Positions 1 through 8,330 of a DNA stretch of 8,330 nt are shown here, piece after piece (position 1 is the stretch's first letter; each line of letters opens with the position of its first letter). This stretch comes from Gammaproteobacteria bacterium (GTDB lineage Bacteria > Pseudomonadota > Gammaproteobacteria > Chromatiales > Chromatiaceae): positions 1 to 8,330 of the forward strand of contig JADGBD010000078.1 of the NCBI GenBank assembly GCA_015231665.1. The letters are read 5' to 3'. A program made the translations under genes and the position numbers. Below the pieces are notes generated by a model that worked only from the letters and a program-made list of their open reading frames with translations, was not told where the DNA came from and ran no database searches.

Positions 1-240
1 AAAACTCAGCGCCGTACCGGGAATGCTCAGGCGCAGGGCCAAGGGCCGCGATTGCCGCGGTGCCTGTTCAGATAAGGGTTCAGATGCTGACTTTGGCTCT
101 GGTCTGGCCAGTTCTGCGGCCGCCTCAACGCGCCGTTGAGCCAGTTCCATGCCAATGAAATGGCCGCACTGACCGCAGAGGTTTTCATACTCGGGGCTGC
201 TATGGCCGCACTTGGGGCAGATCTTGACGAAATCGGTCAT
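1..240 (-). CDS. Zinc-ribbon protein, N-terminal part (runs off left edge), possibly FHA-containing
   Basis: Only the first 80 codons are inside the window; the frame is open to base 1. The protein starts MTDFVKICPKCG and has two CxxC(G) knuckles, C8/C11 and C22/C25, which is the pattern of a small Cys4 zinc ribbon. After it comes an Ala/Glu/Pro/Ser-rich linker (about residues 38-66), then the start of a beta-rich segment (LALRLSIPGTALSF). That segment resembles the first strands of an FHA phosphopeptide-binding domain, but too little is visible to be sure. It is the last visible gene of the minus-strand operon, 209 bp after the radical SAM gene. I see no good Shine-Dalgarno before this ATG, so expression may depend on upstream translation or the start may be weak. 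The ribbon is seen directly; the FHA reading is inference. Alternatives are a kinase, a phosphatase or another regulator with a zinc-ribbon head. Confidence 0.75.
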   Translation of the reverse strand, partial: MTDFVKICPKCGHSSPEYENLCGQCGHFIGMELAQRRVEAAAELARPEPKSASEPLSEQAPRQSRPLALRLSIPGTALSF

Positions 241-258
241 GGTGTTGATCGTTAAAAG

Positions 259-442
259 TCCGCAAATGAACGCCAATCAGGGATTAAGCAAGGGCAGATT
301 ATGCCGATTCTCGCAGCCAACTTGCGCAAATTAATCTAGCCCGGATGAAGCGAAGCGGAATCCGGGGCCGCACGCGCTCCCGGGCTTTCATGCTCTGAGC
401 CGGATCAACAGTATTTTGCGTTTATTCGCGTTCATTTGCGGA
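259..442. repeat. Inverted repeat pair filling the gap between the zinc-ribbon and radical SAM genes
   Basis: The 15-mer TCCGCAAATGAACGC at 259-273 recurs as its exact reverse complement at 428-442. With one mismatch the arms extend to 19 bases (259-277 and 424-442), ending in AAT. The right arm continues as a GCG-periodic run. The pair brackets about 146 bp that contains a second palindrome (340-366). No ORF of note lies between. It looks like an interspersed intergenic element or a transcript fold-back rather than a gene. Confidence 0.6.
340..366. repeat. REP-like palindrome
   Basis: CCCGGAT (340-346) pairs with ATCCGGG (360-366) around the 13-base centre GAAGCGAAGCGGA. This type of palindrome (CCCGGAT, GAAGC/GAGCG centre, ATCCGGG) is, to my knowledge, a frequent extragenic element in gammaproteobacterial genomes. 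In RNA it would form a 7-bp GC-rich stem, so it could protect or trim the polycistronic mRNA between the radical SAM and zinc-ribbon genes. Confidence 0.55.
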
Positions 443-449
443 TTAAAAA

Positions 450-1076
450 TCATCTAATGCCCCCACGCACCAGGCCTAAATCCTGGTGCAGCTGTTGGCG
501 TTGCTCGGGATCGAGGATGCCGATCAGCCAACCGCGGCCTTGGCTGTCCTGGCCGATGTTGGCGTTTGGCACTGGGTCGTGCAAGGCCGCCAGCATCTGC
601 TCACCACGCGGGCTCAGGGGCAGGGTCTGCTGGTTGCGGGAGGCGAGCAGCGGCTCTGTGCTGACTTTTCCGGCTCGGTAGGGCCCGGCGATGAGCAGAT
701 CACAGCAGCCCAGCAGGCCTTGTGCCTGGGGCAGGCGGCGCAGGTGGCGGTGGCTGTAGCCGCTGAAGATGAGCAAATTCCAGCGCGGTCGCGCCGGTTT
801 CAGCCGGGACCAGAGCGCGGCCAGGGCTGGGGCCTGGTCAAAGGGCTCGCCGCCGCTCAGGCTCAGGCCATCCAGTGGCTCGGGCATGGCCAGTATATGC
901 TGCGCCAGCTGCTCGCTGCCAATGAGCTTGCCCGCCGCCGAGTTCCGCAGCTCCGGGCTGATGCAGCCGGGGCAGTCCAGGGCGCAACCGGCCACCCAAA
1001 GACCCAGGCGCCGCCCCGGCCCCAGGCTGGTCAGCGGCCGCGCCAGACGAGCCAGGTTGAGTTGCTGTTCAGGCAT
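450..1076 (-). CDS. NrdG/PflA-like radical SAM (4Fe-4S single-cluster) protein
   Basis: This 208-aa cytosolic protein has the radical SAM signature C31-x3-C35-x2-C38 (GCALDCPGC), which binds the 4Fe-4S cluster that cleaves S-adenosylmethionine. It also has the SAM-contacting GGEP motif at 75-78, a strand ending in FSGYS (104-108) and a DLLIAGPY segment (126-133) like the D-hhhDGPF motif of anaerobic ribonucleotide reductase activases and pyruvate formate-lyase activases. Its length fits these short activases and there is no C-terminal auxiliary-cluster domain. No class III reductase or glycyl radical enzyme is in the window, so calling it nrdG would be wrong. Its partner may be another protein of this operon. 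It lies 138 bp after the AAA+ gene. The ATG has no clear Shine-Dalgarno. The family call is firm; the substrate is unknown. Confidence 0.85.
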   Translation of the reverse strand: MPEQQLNLARLARPLTSLGPGRRLGLWVAGCALDCPGCISPELRNSAAGKLIGSEQLAQHILAMPEPLDGLSLSGGEPFDQAPALAALWSRLKPARPRWNLLIFSGYSHRHLRRLPQAQGLLGCCDLLIAGPYRAGKVSTEPLLASRNQQTLPLSPRGEQMLAALHDPVPNANIGQDSQGRGWLIGILDPEQRQQLHQDLGLVRGGIR

Positions 1077-1086
1077 TATTGGGCGC

Positions 1087-1208
1087 GGAATGTGCGGAGA
1101 ATGACTGAGAACGCAGAGGTTGCAGGGTATGGGGGGGGTTGAAGCAAAAATGCAATTCTCGAGTCAAGCATGGTTTCACTCTGTGATCTTTGCACTGCTC
1201 TGTGTCCC
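1087..1208. repeat. Degenerate inverted repeats between the AAA+ and radical SAM genes
   Basis: On the plus strand the left part reads ...GAGAACGCAGAGGTTGCAG (about 1107-1125). The right part (about 1175-1208) reads CTCTGTGATCTTTGCA...CTCTGTGTCCC, which is the same kind of sequence in inverse orientation. Both resemble the better-preserved pair at 3135-3328. Between them is a run of eight G (1131-1138). No coding content is evident. The relationship is visible by eye but diverged. Confidence 0.4.
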
Positions 1209-1214
1209 ACTCGT

Positions 1215-3113
<1,899 letters not shown>

Positions 3114-3134
3114 GGGGTGTTGGCTCCTAAGATA

Positions 3135-3328
3135 GGGACGCGGAGGACGCAGAGAAGCGCGGAGAGCGCAAAGTTTTCAAACAAAAAATTGGCAAAGCCA
3201 TAGGATGGCTCGGGCTTCACACCTCCGAACCAGCGCTCGGAACTCCCAGGGTAATCGGCAAGGACTGAGGCTGTTTTACTGTAACACTCTGCGTTCTCTG
3301 CGCTCCTTTGCGCCCTTTGCGTGCTGAA
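3135..3328. repeat. Inverted pair of GCG-periodic intergenic repeats
   Basis: Left arm: the plus strand at 3135-3175 reads GGGACGCGGAGGACGCAGAG followed by further AGCGC..GAG units with a period of about 10. Right arm: 3286-3328 reads CTCTGCGTTCTCTGCGCTCC followed by TTTGCG units, the same motif inverted. Together they fill nearly the whole 216-bp gap between the coiled-coil and AAA+ genes. The right arm begins directly against the coiled-coil stop codon. This CTCTGCG/CGCAGAG motif family is, to my knowledge, common in bacterial intergenic DNA. It probably folds as a long imperfect hairpin in the operon mRNA. Confidence 0.6.
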
Positions 3329-3329
3329 C

Positions 3330-4562
3330 TCAGTGTTCATCAAGGCGGGCGCTTTTGCCCGGTGCATCCTGCTGGCGCAGGATGTCGTCCACGTCTTCCA
3401 CCAGCACCACCGGAACCGCTTCTTCCGGGATCAGGCGCTCGAAATCCACCTGCAGAAGGAAGCCGTCCTCGCGCAGCGCCAGCATCAGGCGCTTGAGGTC
3501 GGCGCACCAGCGCTGTTCCTGCTGGCGCAGCAGGGCCAGCTCGGCGCGATCCAGGGCAGCCTGGGTGGAGCGGTCGGCAAAGCGCTCGTGCTGCAGCTGA
3601 AAGGCCAGGCGCAGGCCCGCTTGGCGCCGGGCGAGTATCTGTTCGCCGCCGGGGATGGCCCAGCGCTCGCCACCCGATTCACTGGCCAGATGGCGATAAC
3701 CCAGGGCCAGCAGATGATGCCCCAGACGCTCGTCCAGTTGCTGATCAACCAGCTGGTTTTCGTGCGCTAGCAGCAGGCGCTGGATCAGAACCTCGGCCTG
3801 CTCGTTCAGCTCGGCGAAGGCCTGAGTCTCCAGCCGATCGGCATCCAGCCCCTGTTGTAGGAACTGTTGCAGGCCCTGGCTGAGCTCGCCCAGCTGGGTC
3901 AGGTCCGTGCCGCTGGCGAGGGGCTCGACCGAGCTCAGGCGTTGCAGCAGTGCCGCTGCCGCTTGCAGTCGTCCGGCCTGCAACTGGGGCTGTTGCGCCA
4001 GGCGTTCGGCCTGGTCCTTGAGGGTCTGCTCCAGGGCGGCCTGAAAGCTGTCGATGGCACTGGCCAGAGGTGGTGGCCCCTGCTCTTGTTGCTGTTGCAG
4101 CTGGGCCAGAGTCAGGCGCAGGCCGGCCAGGGCAGGGATGGCCGGCTGGCTGAGGGCTTCGGGTAGCCGCTCTAGGCAGAGACTGAGTTGCTGCAGGCGC
4201 TCGGCTTGCGTCGCCTGTTGTTGGGCCTGCTGCTGGGCGTGCTGGAGGAAGCCCTGGGCACTGACTGCACCCAGGTCTTGGGTCGATGCCAGACCGGGCA
4301 TCTGGCGGATCTGCTGCTGCAGTTGTTGCCATTGCTCAAGGGCCTGGTGCATCTGCGCTCCCAGGGCGGCTTGCTGGGCCTGCCAGCGCTCCAGATCGGC
4401 CTGGATCTGCTGGGCTTGCAGCAGGGCCAGACGGTTGCGCTCGGCAATCTGCTGCTGGATGTGCTCGTACACCCGGCTGCCGAGGGCAACGGCGCCAATC
4501 AGCGCCCCCGCACCCAGGGCAGCCGGGCCAAATACCGAGATGACTACAATTTCGCCGCTCAT
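3330..4562 (-). CDS. Gln-rich membrane-anchored coiled-coil protein
   Basis: I do not recognise this 410-aa protein as a named family. Residues 5-29 form one hydrophobic Ala/Gly-rich segment (VVISVFGPAALGAGALIGAV), consistent with a signal anchor or single membrane helix. A long, very Gln/Leu/Ala-rich helical region follows from about 32 to 275 with heptad-like runs, for example 35-88 and 104-133, broken by Pro/Gly-containing turns near 89-100, 138-147 and 160-166. The C-terminal part (about 278-375) is less repetitive (LLALGYRHLASESGGERWAIPGGEQIL) and may be a small globular domain. The tail is acidic. It is the first gene of the minus-strand operon, with a GGAG 8 nt before the ATG (4569-4572 on the plus strand). 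By position it is the likely scaffold or membrane tether for the AAA+ protein encoded next. Gln codon bias may inflate coiled-coil scores. Confidence 0.8.
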   Translation of the reverse strand: MSGEIVVISVFGPAALGAGALIGAVALGSRVYEHIQQQIAERNRLALLQAQQIQADLERWQAQQAALGAQMHQALEQWQQLQQQIRQMPGLASTQDLGAVSAQGFLQHAQQQAQQQATQAERLQQLSLCLERLPEALSQPAIPALAGLRLTLAQLQQQQEQGPPPLASAIDSFQAALEQTLKDQAERLAQQPQLQAGRLQAAAALLQRLSSVEPLASGTDLTQLGELSQGLQQFLQQGLDADRLETQAFAELNEQAEVLIQRLLLAHENQLVDQQLDERLGHHLLALGYRHLASESGGERWAIPGGEQILARRQAGLRLAFQLQHERFADRSTQAALDRAELALLRQQEQRWCADLKRLMLALREDGFLLQVDFERLIPEEAVPVVLVEDVDDILRQQDAPGKSARLDEH

Positions 4563-4591
4563 GCCGCGCTCCGCTGACTTAATGTTGGCAG

Positions 4592-4597
4592 ATTCTA
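4592..4597 (-). promoter_or_regulatory. Weak candidate -10 box for the minus-strand operon
   Basis: The minus strand reads TAGAAT here, 29 bases before the coiled-coil start codon, giving a short 5' leader of about 20 nt. No convincing -35 hexamer sits 16-18 bases further upstream, so this promoter either needs an activator or is not real. Confidence 0.25.
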
Positions 4598-4644
4598 CAA
4601 CGGATATTGTCTACTGCTGGAAGCAACACCTGGGCCCACTCAAG

Positions 4645-4671
4645 CCAGTCTGCCGTCGGGCGGCAGACTGG
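4645..4671. promoter_or_regulatory. Perfect 11-bp inverted repeat between the divergent genes (operator or hairpin)
   Basis: CCAGTCTGCCG (4645-4655) and CGGCAGACTGG (4661-4671) are exact reverse complements around the loop TCGGG. The element ends two bases before a likely icd -10 box (4674-4679) and covers the position of its -35 region. No T-run follows on either strand, so a terminator is unlikely. The position favours a dimeric regulator site, though a folded RNA cannot be excluded for transcripts starting upstream. Confidence 0.5.
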
Positions 4672-4673
4672 GT

Positions 4674-4679
4674 TAGAAT
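4674..4679 (+). promoter_or_regulatory. Candidate icd -10 box
   Basis: TAGAAT lies in the context GGTTAGAATGCGG, 54 bases before the icd start. This is a good sigma-70 -10 hexamer. The -35 region (about 4651-4656, TGCCGT) is poor and is buried in the inverted repeat, which fits regulated rather than constitutive initiation. Confidence 0.45.
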
Positions 4680-4723
4680 GCGGCCTTGATTCCCAAGACC
4701 CCCGTTCACCCCCTAAATTCTCC

Positions 4724-4728
4724 AGGAG
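4724..4728 (+). promoter_or_regulatory. Shine-Dalgarno that fixes the icd start
   Basis: AGGAG lies 5 nt before the ATG at 4734. An in-frame ATG at 4686 would add 16 residues, but it lacks a ribosome site and sits almost on top of the -10 box. The start at 4734 also matches the N-terminus of known Icd proteins. Confidence 0.85.
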
Positions 4729-4733
4729 CAACC

Positions 4734-5981
<1,248 letters not shown>

Positions 5982-6010
5982 GCCACAGAGGAAAGGGATG
6001 TCGCTGCGAG

Positions 6011-6042
6011 ACCGGCCCCGGACGGGCAAAGTCCGGGGCGGT
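6011..6042. terminator. Bidirectional terminator-like hairpin between icd and cspD
   Basis: CCCCGGAC (6016-6023) pairs with GTCCGGGG (6031-6038) around a 7-base loop. An outer ACCG/CGGT extends the stem past one bulged G. It sits 29 bases after the icd stop and just after the convergent cspD stop, where a shared terminator is expected. Neither side has a proper T-run, so intrinsic termination may be weak, or the hairpin may mainly stabilise the 3' ends. Confidence 0.55.
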
Positions 6043-6050
6043 TCGACAGC

Positions 6051-6254
6051 TTAGACGGCCTCCAGGGAAACGGCATGCAGGCCCTTGGGGCCTTCGGTGA
6101 TTTCGAATTGAACCCGCTGACCTTCCTGCAGGGTCTTGTATCCGTCCATGGCGATGGATGAGAAATGGACAAAGATATCCTGCTCGCTGTTATCGGGGAC
6201 GACGAAGCCGTAGCCCTTGGCATTGTTGAACCATTTGACGATTCCGCTTGGCAT
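6051..6254 (-). CDS. cspD: Cold-shock domain protein, CspD-like
   Basis: This 67-aa protein is a single cold-shock (OB-fold) domain that binds single-stranded RNA or DNA. It has the family start [15 protein letters not shown] with RNP1 at K13-V18 and RNP2 at I27-F31 (IFVHF). The segment [17 protein letters not shown] and the GPKG at 55-58 resemble E. coli CspD more than CspA. Its place, divergent from clpS-clpA and convergent with icd, is that of cspD in Pseudomonas; in E. coli cspD likewise lies next to clpS. It is a few residues shorter than E. coli CspD (74 aa) and lacks its C-terminal extension. AGGAG (minus strand, 6261-6265) lies 6 nt before the ATG. E. coli CspD is a stationary-phase replication inhibitor; that role is not shown by this sequence. 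Confidence 0.9.
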   Translation of the reverse strand: MPSGIVKWFNNAKGYGFVVPDNSEQDIFVHFSSIAMDGYKTLQEGQRVQFEITEGPKGLHAVSLEAV

Positions 6255-6343
6255 TTGCTACTCCTACCGCTGATTGCACTGAGTTTATGAACGACGAGGG
6301 ATTCGCCCACCTGTCTGGGCGCGGTTAGGCGATCCTGGCGGCG

Positions 6344-6371
6344 ATTATAACTCTGCAAATTGAATGGTCAA
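6344..6371 (-). promoter_or_regulatory. Near-consensus sigma-70 promoter for cspD
   Basis: On the minus strand, TTGACC (6371-6366) and TATAAT (6349-6344) are separated by 16 bases. The -10 is perfect and the -35 has five of six consensus bases, making it the strongest promoter visible in the window. Initiation near 6337 would leave an untranslated leader of about 80 nt before the cspD ATG, a length at which RNA-based control is possible. Confidence 0.75.
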
Positions 6372-6443
6372 TTTGCCCGGTTGAAATGGCTCTGGATGCC
6401 CTCCATCTTGATCCCAGTATTCAATCCCTCAGGCGACATCCGC

Positions 6444-6449
6444 TACAAT
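6444..6449 (+). promoter_or_regulatory. Candidate clpS-clpA -10 box
   Basis: TACAAT, 18 bases before the clpS ATG, is a good -10 hexamer. The best -35 match is only TTCAAT at 6420-6425 with an 18-base spacer. The predicted leader would be about 12 nt, which agrees with the weak ribosome site seen before clpS. Confidence 0.4.
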
Positions 6450-6467
6450 CGATCAAAAGAGCGACAA

Positions 6468-6791
6468 ATGGGCGAATTCGACGATAATCACGAGCAGCAG
6501 GGCGACCTGGCCCTTGAGGAGGCGCAGCCCAAGCTCAAGCAGCCGCCTCTGTACAAGGTGCTGCTGCTCAATGACGACTACACGCCGATGGAGTTTGTCG
6601 TGCACGTCCTGGAAACTTTCTTCACTATGCGGCGGGAAAAGGCGACTCAGATCATGTTGCATGTTCATACGCGGGGGGCAGGGGTCTGTGGGGTGTTTAC
6701 CCGCGAGATTGCCGAGACCAAGGTTTACCAGGTCAACGACTATGCCCGGTCGAATCAACACCCACTGATGTGCACCATGGAGGAAGCCTGA
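6468..6791 (+). CDS. clpS: ClpS, N-degron adaptor of ClpAP
   Basis: This 107-aa cytosolic adaptor (E. coli 106 aa) delivers proteins with N-terminal Leu, Phe, Tyr or Trp to the ClpA N-domain. The flexible acidic N-tail (about 1-26) is followed by the core [18 protein letters not shown]. The pocket residues N35, D36, D37, M41 and H67 match E. coli N34, D35, D36, M40 and H66. The C-terminal block [20 protein letters not shown] is typical. The frame is open upstream to an ATG at 6360. I chose 6468 because it gives the family length, the upstream 36 codons do not resemble ClpS, and they cover the -10 box. The ribosome site is weak (AAGAGCG). The stop codon overlaps the clpA start by one base, so the two are translationally coupled. 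Confidence 0.96.
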   Translation: MGEFDDNHEQQGDLALEEAQPKLKQPPLYKVLLLNDDYTPMEFVVHVLETFFTMRREKATQIMLHVHTRGAGVCGVFTREIAETKVYQVNDYARSNQHPLMCTMEEA

Positions 6792-8330
6792 TGCTCAGCA
6801 AAGACCTGGATTTTTCCCTCGCCCGAGCCTTCAACGAGGCCAAGGGCAAGCGGCATGAGTTTCTCACCATCGAGCACCTGTTGCTGGCGCTGCTGGACAA
6901 TCCCTCTTCGCTGGAGGTGCTCAGGGCCTGCGGCGCCAATCTGGATCAATTGCGCGCCGATCTGACCCGCTTCCTCGATGAAACCACACCGGTGATTCCC
7001 GACGGTGACCGCCGTGACACCCAGCCGACCCTGGGCTTTCAGCGGGTGCTGCAGCGGGCGGTGTTCCATGTGCAATCGGCCGAGCGCCAGGAAGTCACCG
7101 GCGCCAATGTGCTGGTGGCCATCTTCAGCGAGCAGGATTCGCAAGCGGTGTTCTTCCTCCATCAGCAGGACGTGCAGCGCCTGGATGTGGTCAATTACCT
7201 GTCCCACGGCATCTCCAAGCAGATGCCGGAGCGCAACCGGCCGGTGCCGCGACGCGATGACGAGGCCGCTTCCACCGCAGATGAGGACGAGCGCGAAGGC
7301 GGCGGCCGCACAGCGCTGGACAGCTATGCGGTGAATCTCAACGACCTGGCCATCCGCGGCCGCATCGACCCCCTCATCGGCCGCCAGTTGGAAGTGGAAC
7401 GCACCATCCAGATCCTCTGTCGTCGGCGCAAGAACAACCCACTGCTGGTGGGCGATGCCGGCGTCGGCAAGACCGCCATCGCCGAAGGCCTGGCGCTGAA
7501 GATCGTCGAGGAAGACGTGCCCGATGTCCTGCTCGACAGCACCATCTATTCCCTGGACCTGGGCTCACTGGTGGCCGGCACCAAGTACCGCGGCGATTTT
7601 GAAAAGCGCCTCAAAGCGGTGTTGGCCCAGTTCAAGAAAGAGCCGGATGCCATTCTCTTCATCGATGAAATCCACACCCTCATCGGCGCCGGTTCCGCCT
7701 CTGGCGGTTCCATGGATGCCTCCAACCTGATCAAGCCGATGCTTGCCGCCGGCGAGTTGCGCTGCATCGGCTCCACTACCTACGAGGAGTTTCGCGGCAT
7801 CTTCGAGAAGGACCATGCCCTGGCGCGGCGCTTTCAGAAGATCGACGTGCTCGAGCCGAGCGTCGAAGAGACCAAGGAAATCCTCAAAGGCCTGCGCGCC
7901 CGCTTCGAGGAGCATCATCAGGTGCGCTATACCGATGCTGCCCTGTCAGCGGCGGCGGAATTGGCGGCGCGCTACATCAATGATCGCCATTTGCCGGACA
8001 AGGCCATCGACGTGATCGATGAGGCCGGCGCGGCGGTGCGCCTGTTCGCCGAGGAAGACAGGCCCGAGCTGATCGACATCGAACAGGTGGAGGCGGTGGT
8101 GGCCAAGATCGCCCGTATCCCGCCGAAGAACGTCAGCGCCTCGGACACCGAGACCCTGAAGAATCTCGACCGTGACCTGAAAATGGTGGTGTTTGGCCAG
8201 GACAAGGCCATAGATGGTCTGGTGGCGGCGATTCGGATGAACCGCTCAGGCCTGGGTGGTGAGGAAAAGCCCGTGGGCTCCTTCCTTTTTGCCGGCCCTA
8301 CCGGGGTGGGCAAGACCGAGGTCACCCGCC
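6791..8330 (+). CDS. clpA: ClpA, ATPase subunit of ClpAP protease (3' end outside window)
   Basis: This is the AAA+ unfoldase that feeds proteins, including ClpS-delivered N-degron substrates, into ClpP. The frame is open from the ATG at 6791 to the window edge: 513 codons of about 750-760. The Clp N-domain (about 1-145) includes [17 protein letters not shown] and the second repeat [19 protein letters not shown]. An acidic linker (about 152-178) follows. D1 has Walker A GDAGVGKT (221-228), the pore-loop region [11 protein letters not shown], Walker B ILFIDEIH (288-295) and the [14 protein letters not shown] arginine-finger region. D2 begins after the [11 protein letters not shown] segment; its Walker A GPTGVGKT (502-509) lies at the very end. 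The sequence tracks E. coli ClpA closely, including its conserved GRxDPLIGR-type segment. It is co-transcribed with clpS. No fault is seen in the visible part. Confidence 0.97.
   Translation, partial: MLSKDLDFSLARAFNEAKGKRHEFLTIEHLLLALLDNPSSLEVLRACGANLDQLRADLTRFLDETTPVIPDGDRRDTQPTLGFQRVLQRAVFHVQSAERQEVTGANVLVAIFSEQDSQAVFFLHQQDVQRLDVVNYLSHGISKQMPERNRPVPRRDDEAASTADEDEREGGGRTALDSYAVNLNDLAIRGRIDPLIGRQLEVERTIQILCRRRKNNPLLVGDAGVGKTAIAEGLALKIVEEDVPDVLLDSTIYSLDLGSLVAGTKYRGDFEKRLKAVLAQFKKEPDAILFIDEIHTLIGAGSASGGSMDASNLIKPMLAAGELRCIGSTTYEEFRGIFEKDHALARRFQKIDVLEPSVEETKEILKGLRARFEEHHQVRYTDAALSAAAELAARYINDRHLPDKAIDVIDEAGAAVRLFAEEDRPELIDIEQVEAVVAKIARIPPKNVSASDTETLKNLDRDLKMVVFGQDKAIDGLVAAIRMNRSGLGGEEKPVGSFLFAGPTGVGKTEVTR

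Noticed and set aside
450..1076. Naming the radical SAM gene nrdG
   Set aside because: No class III ribonucleotide reductase is nearby and the family contains many activases with other partners.
486..1142. 218-aa plus-strand frame over the radical SAM gene
   Set aside because: Shadow frame; the opposite strand carries the complete CX3CX2C and GGEP motifs.
4054..4689. 211-aa Cys/Trp/Ser/Arg-rich plus-strand frame over the coiled-coil gene
   Set aside because: Composition is the antisense image of CAG/CTG-rich Gln/Leu codons, not a real cysteine-rich protein.
4686..4733. 16-residue N-terminal extension of icd from an upstream ATG
   Set aside because: No ribosome site, begins only seven bases after the -10 box, and is absent from known Icd proteins.
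6360..6467. 36-codon upstream extension of clpS
   Set aside because: Covers the promoter region, does not resemble ClpS, and the internal ATG gives the usual length.

Overview
The window is GC-rich gammaproteobacterial DNA, most likely from a Chromatiales or Pseudomonas-like relative. The main evidence is the right half, which carries icd, a convergent cspD-type cold-shock gene and a divergent clpS-clpA pair. I know this gene order from Pseudomonas and other gammaproteobacteria. The protein sequences are also close to the gammaproteobacterial forms. The genus call is weak; the intergenic repeat types remind me of purple sulfur bacteria, but that is memory and not a search.

Left half (1-4562, minus strand): an apparent four-gene operon of unknown function. 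Read in its own direction it encodes (a) a Gln-rich, membrane-anchored coiled-coil protein (410 aa), (b) a two-part AAA+ protein (632 aa) with a degenerate N-terminal ATPase-like domain and a fully motif-complete Clp/ClpB-type D2 unfoldase domain, (c) an NrdG/PflA-like single-cluster radical SAM protein (208 aa), and (d) the N-terminus of a four-cysteine zinc-ribbon protein that runs off the left edge and may continue into an FHA-like domain. The set is not a standard housekeeping operon and is the best candidate here for an undescribed stress, signalling or conflict system. Each of the three gaps inside it (about 140-216 bp) holds an inverted pair of short, GCG-periodic repeats.

Middle (4563-4733): a divergent promoter region with a perfect 11-bp inverted repeat next to a likely icd -10 box.

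Right half (4734-8330): icd (415 aa) encodes NADP-type isocitrate dehydrogenase. It is intact except for an in-frame loss of three residues at the active site, including the aspartate equivalent to E. coli Asp311, a metal ligand. It converges on a cspD-like gene across a terminator-like hairpin. cspD has a near-consensus sigma-70 promoter and is divergent from clpS. clpS (N-degron adaptor) overlaps clpA (ClpAP unfoldase) by one base. clpA is open to the right edge, so its C-terminal third is outside the window.

No tRNA, rRNA, CRISPR array, transposase or integrase was seen. No gene-free stretch exceeds 300 bases.
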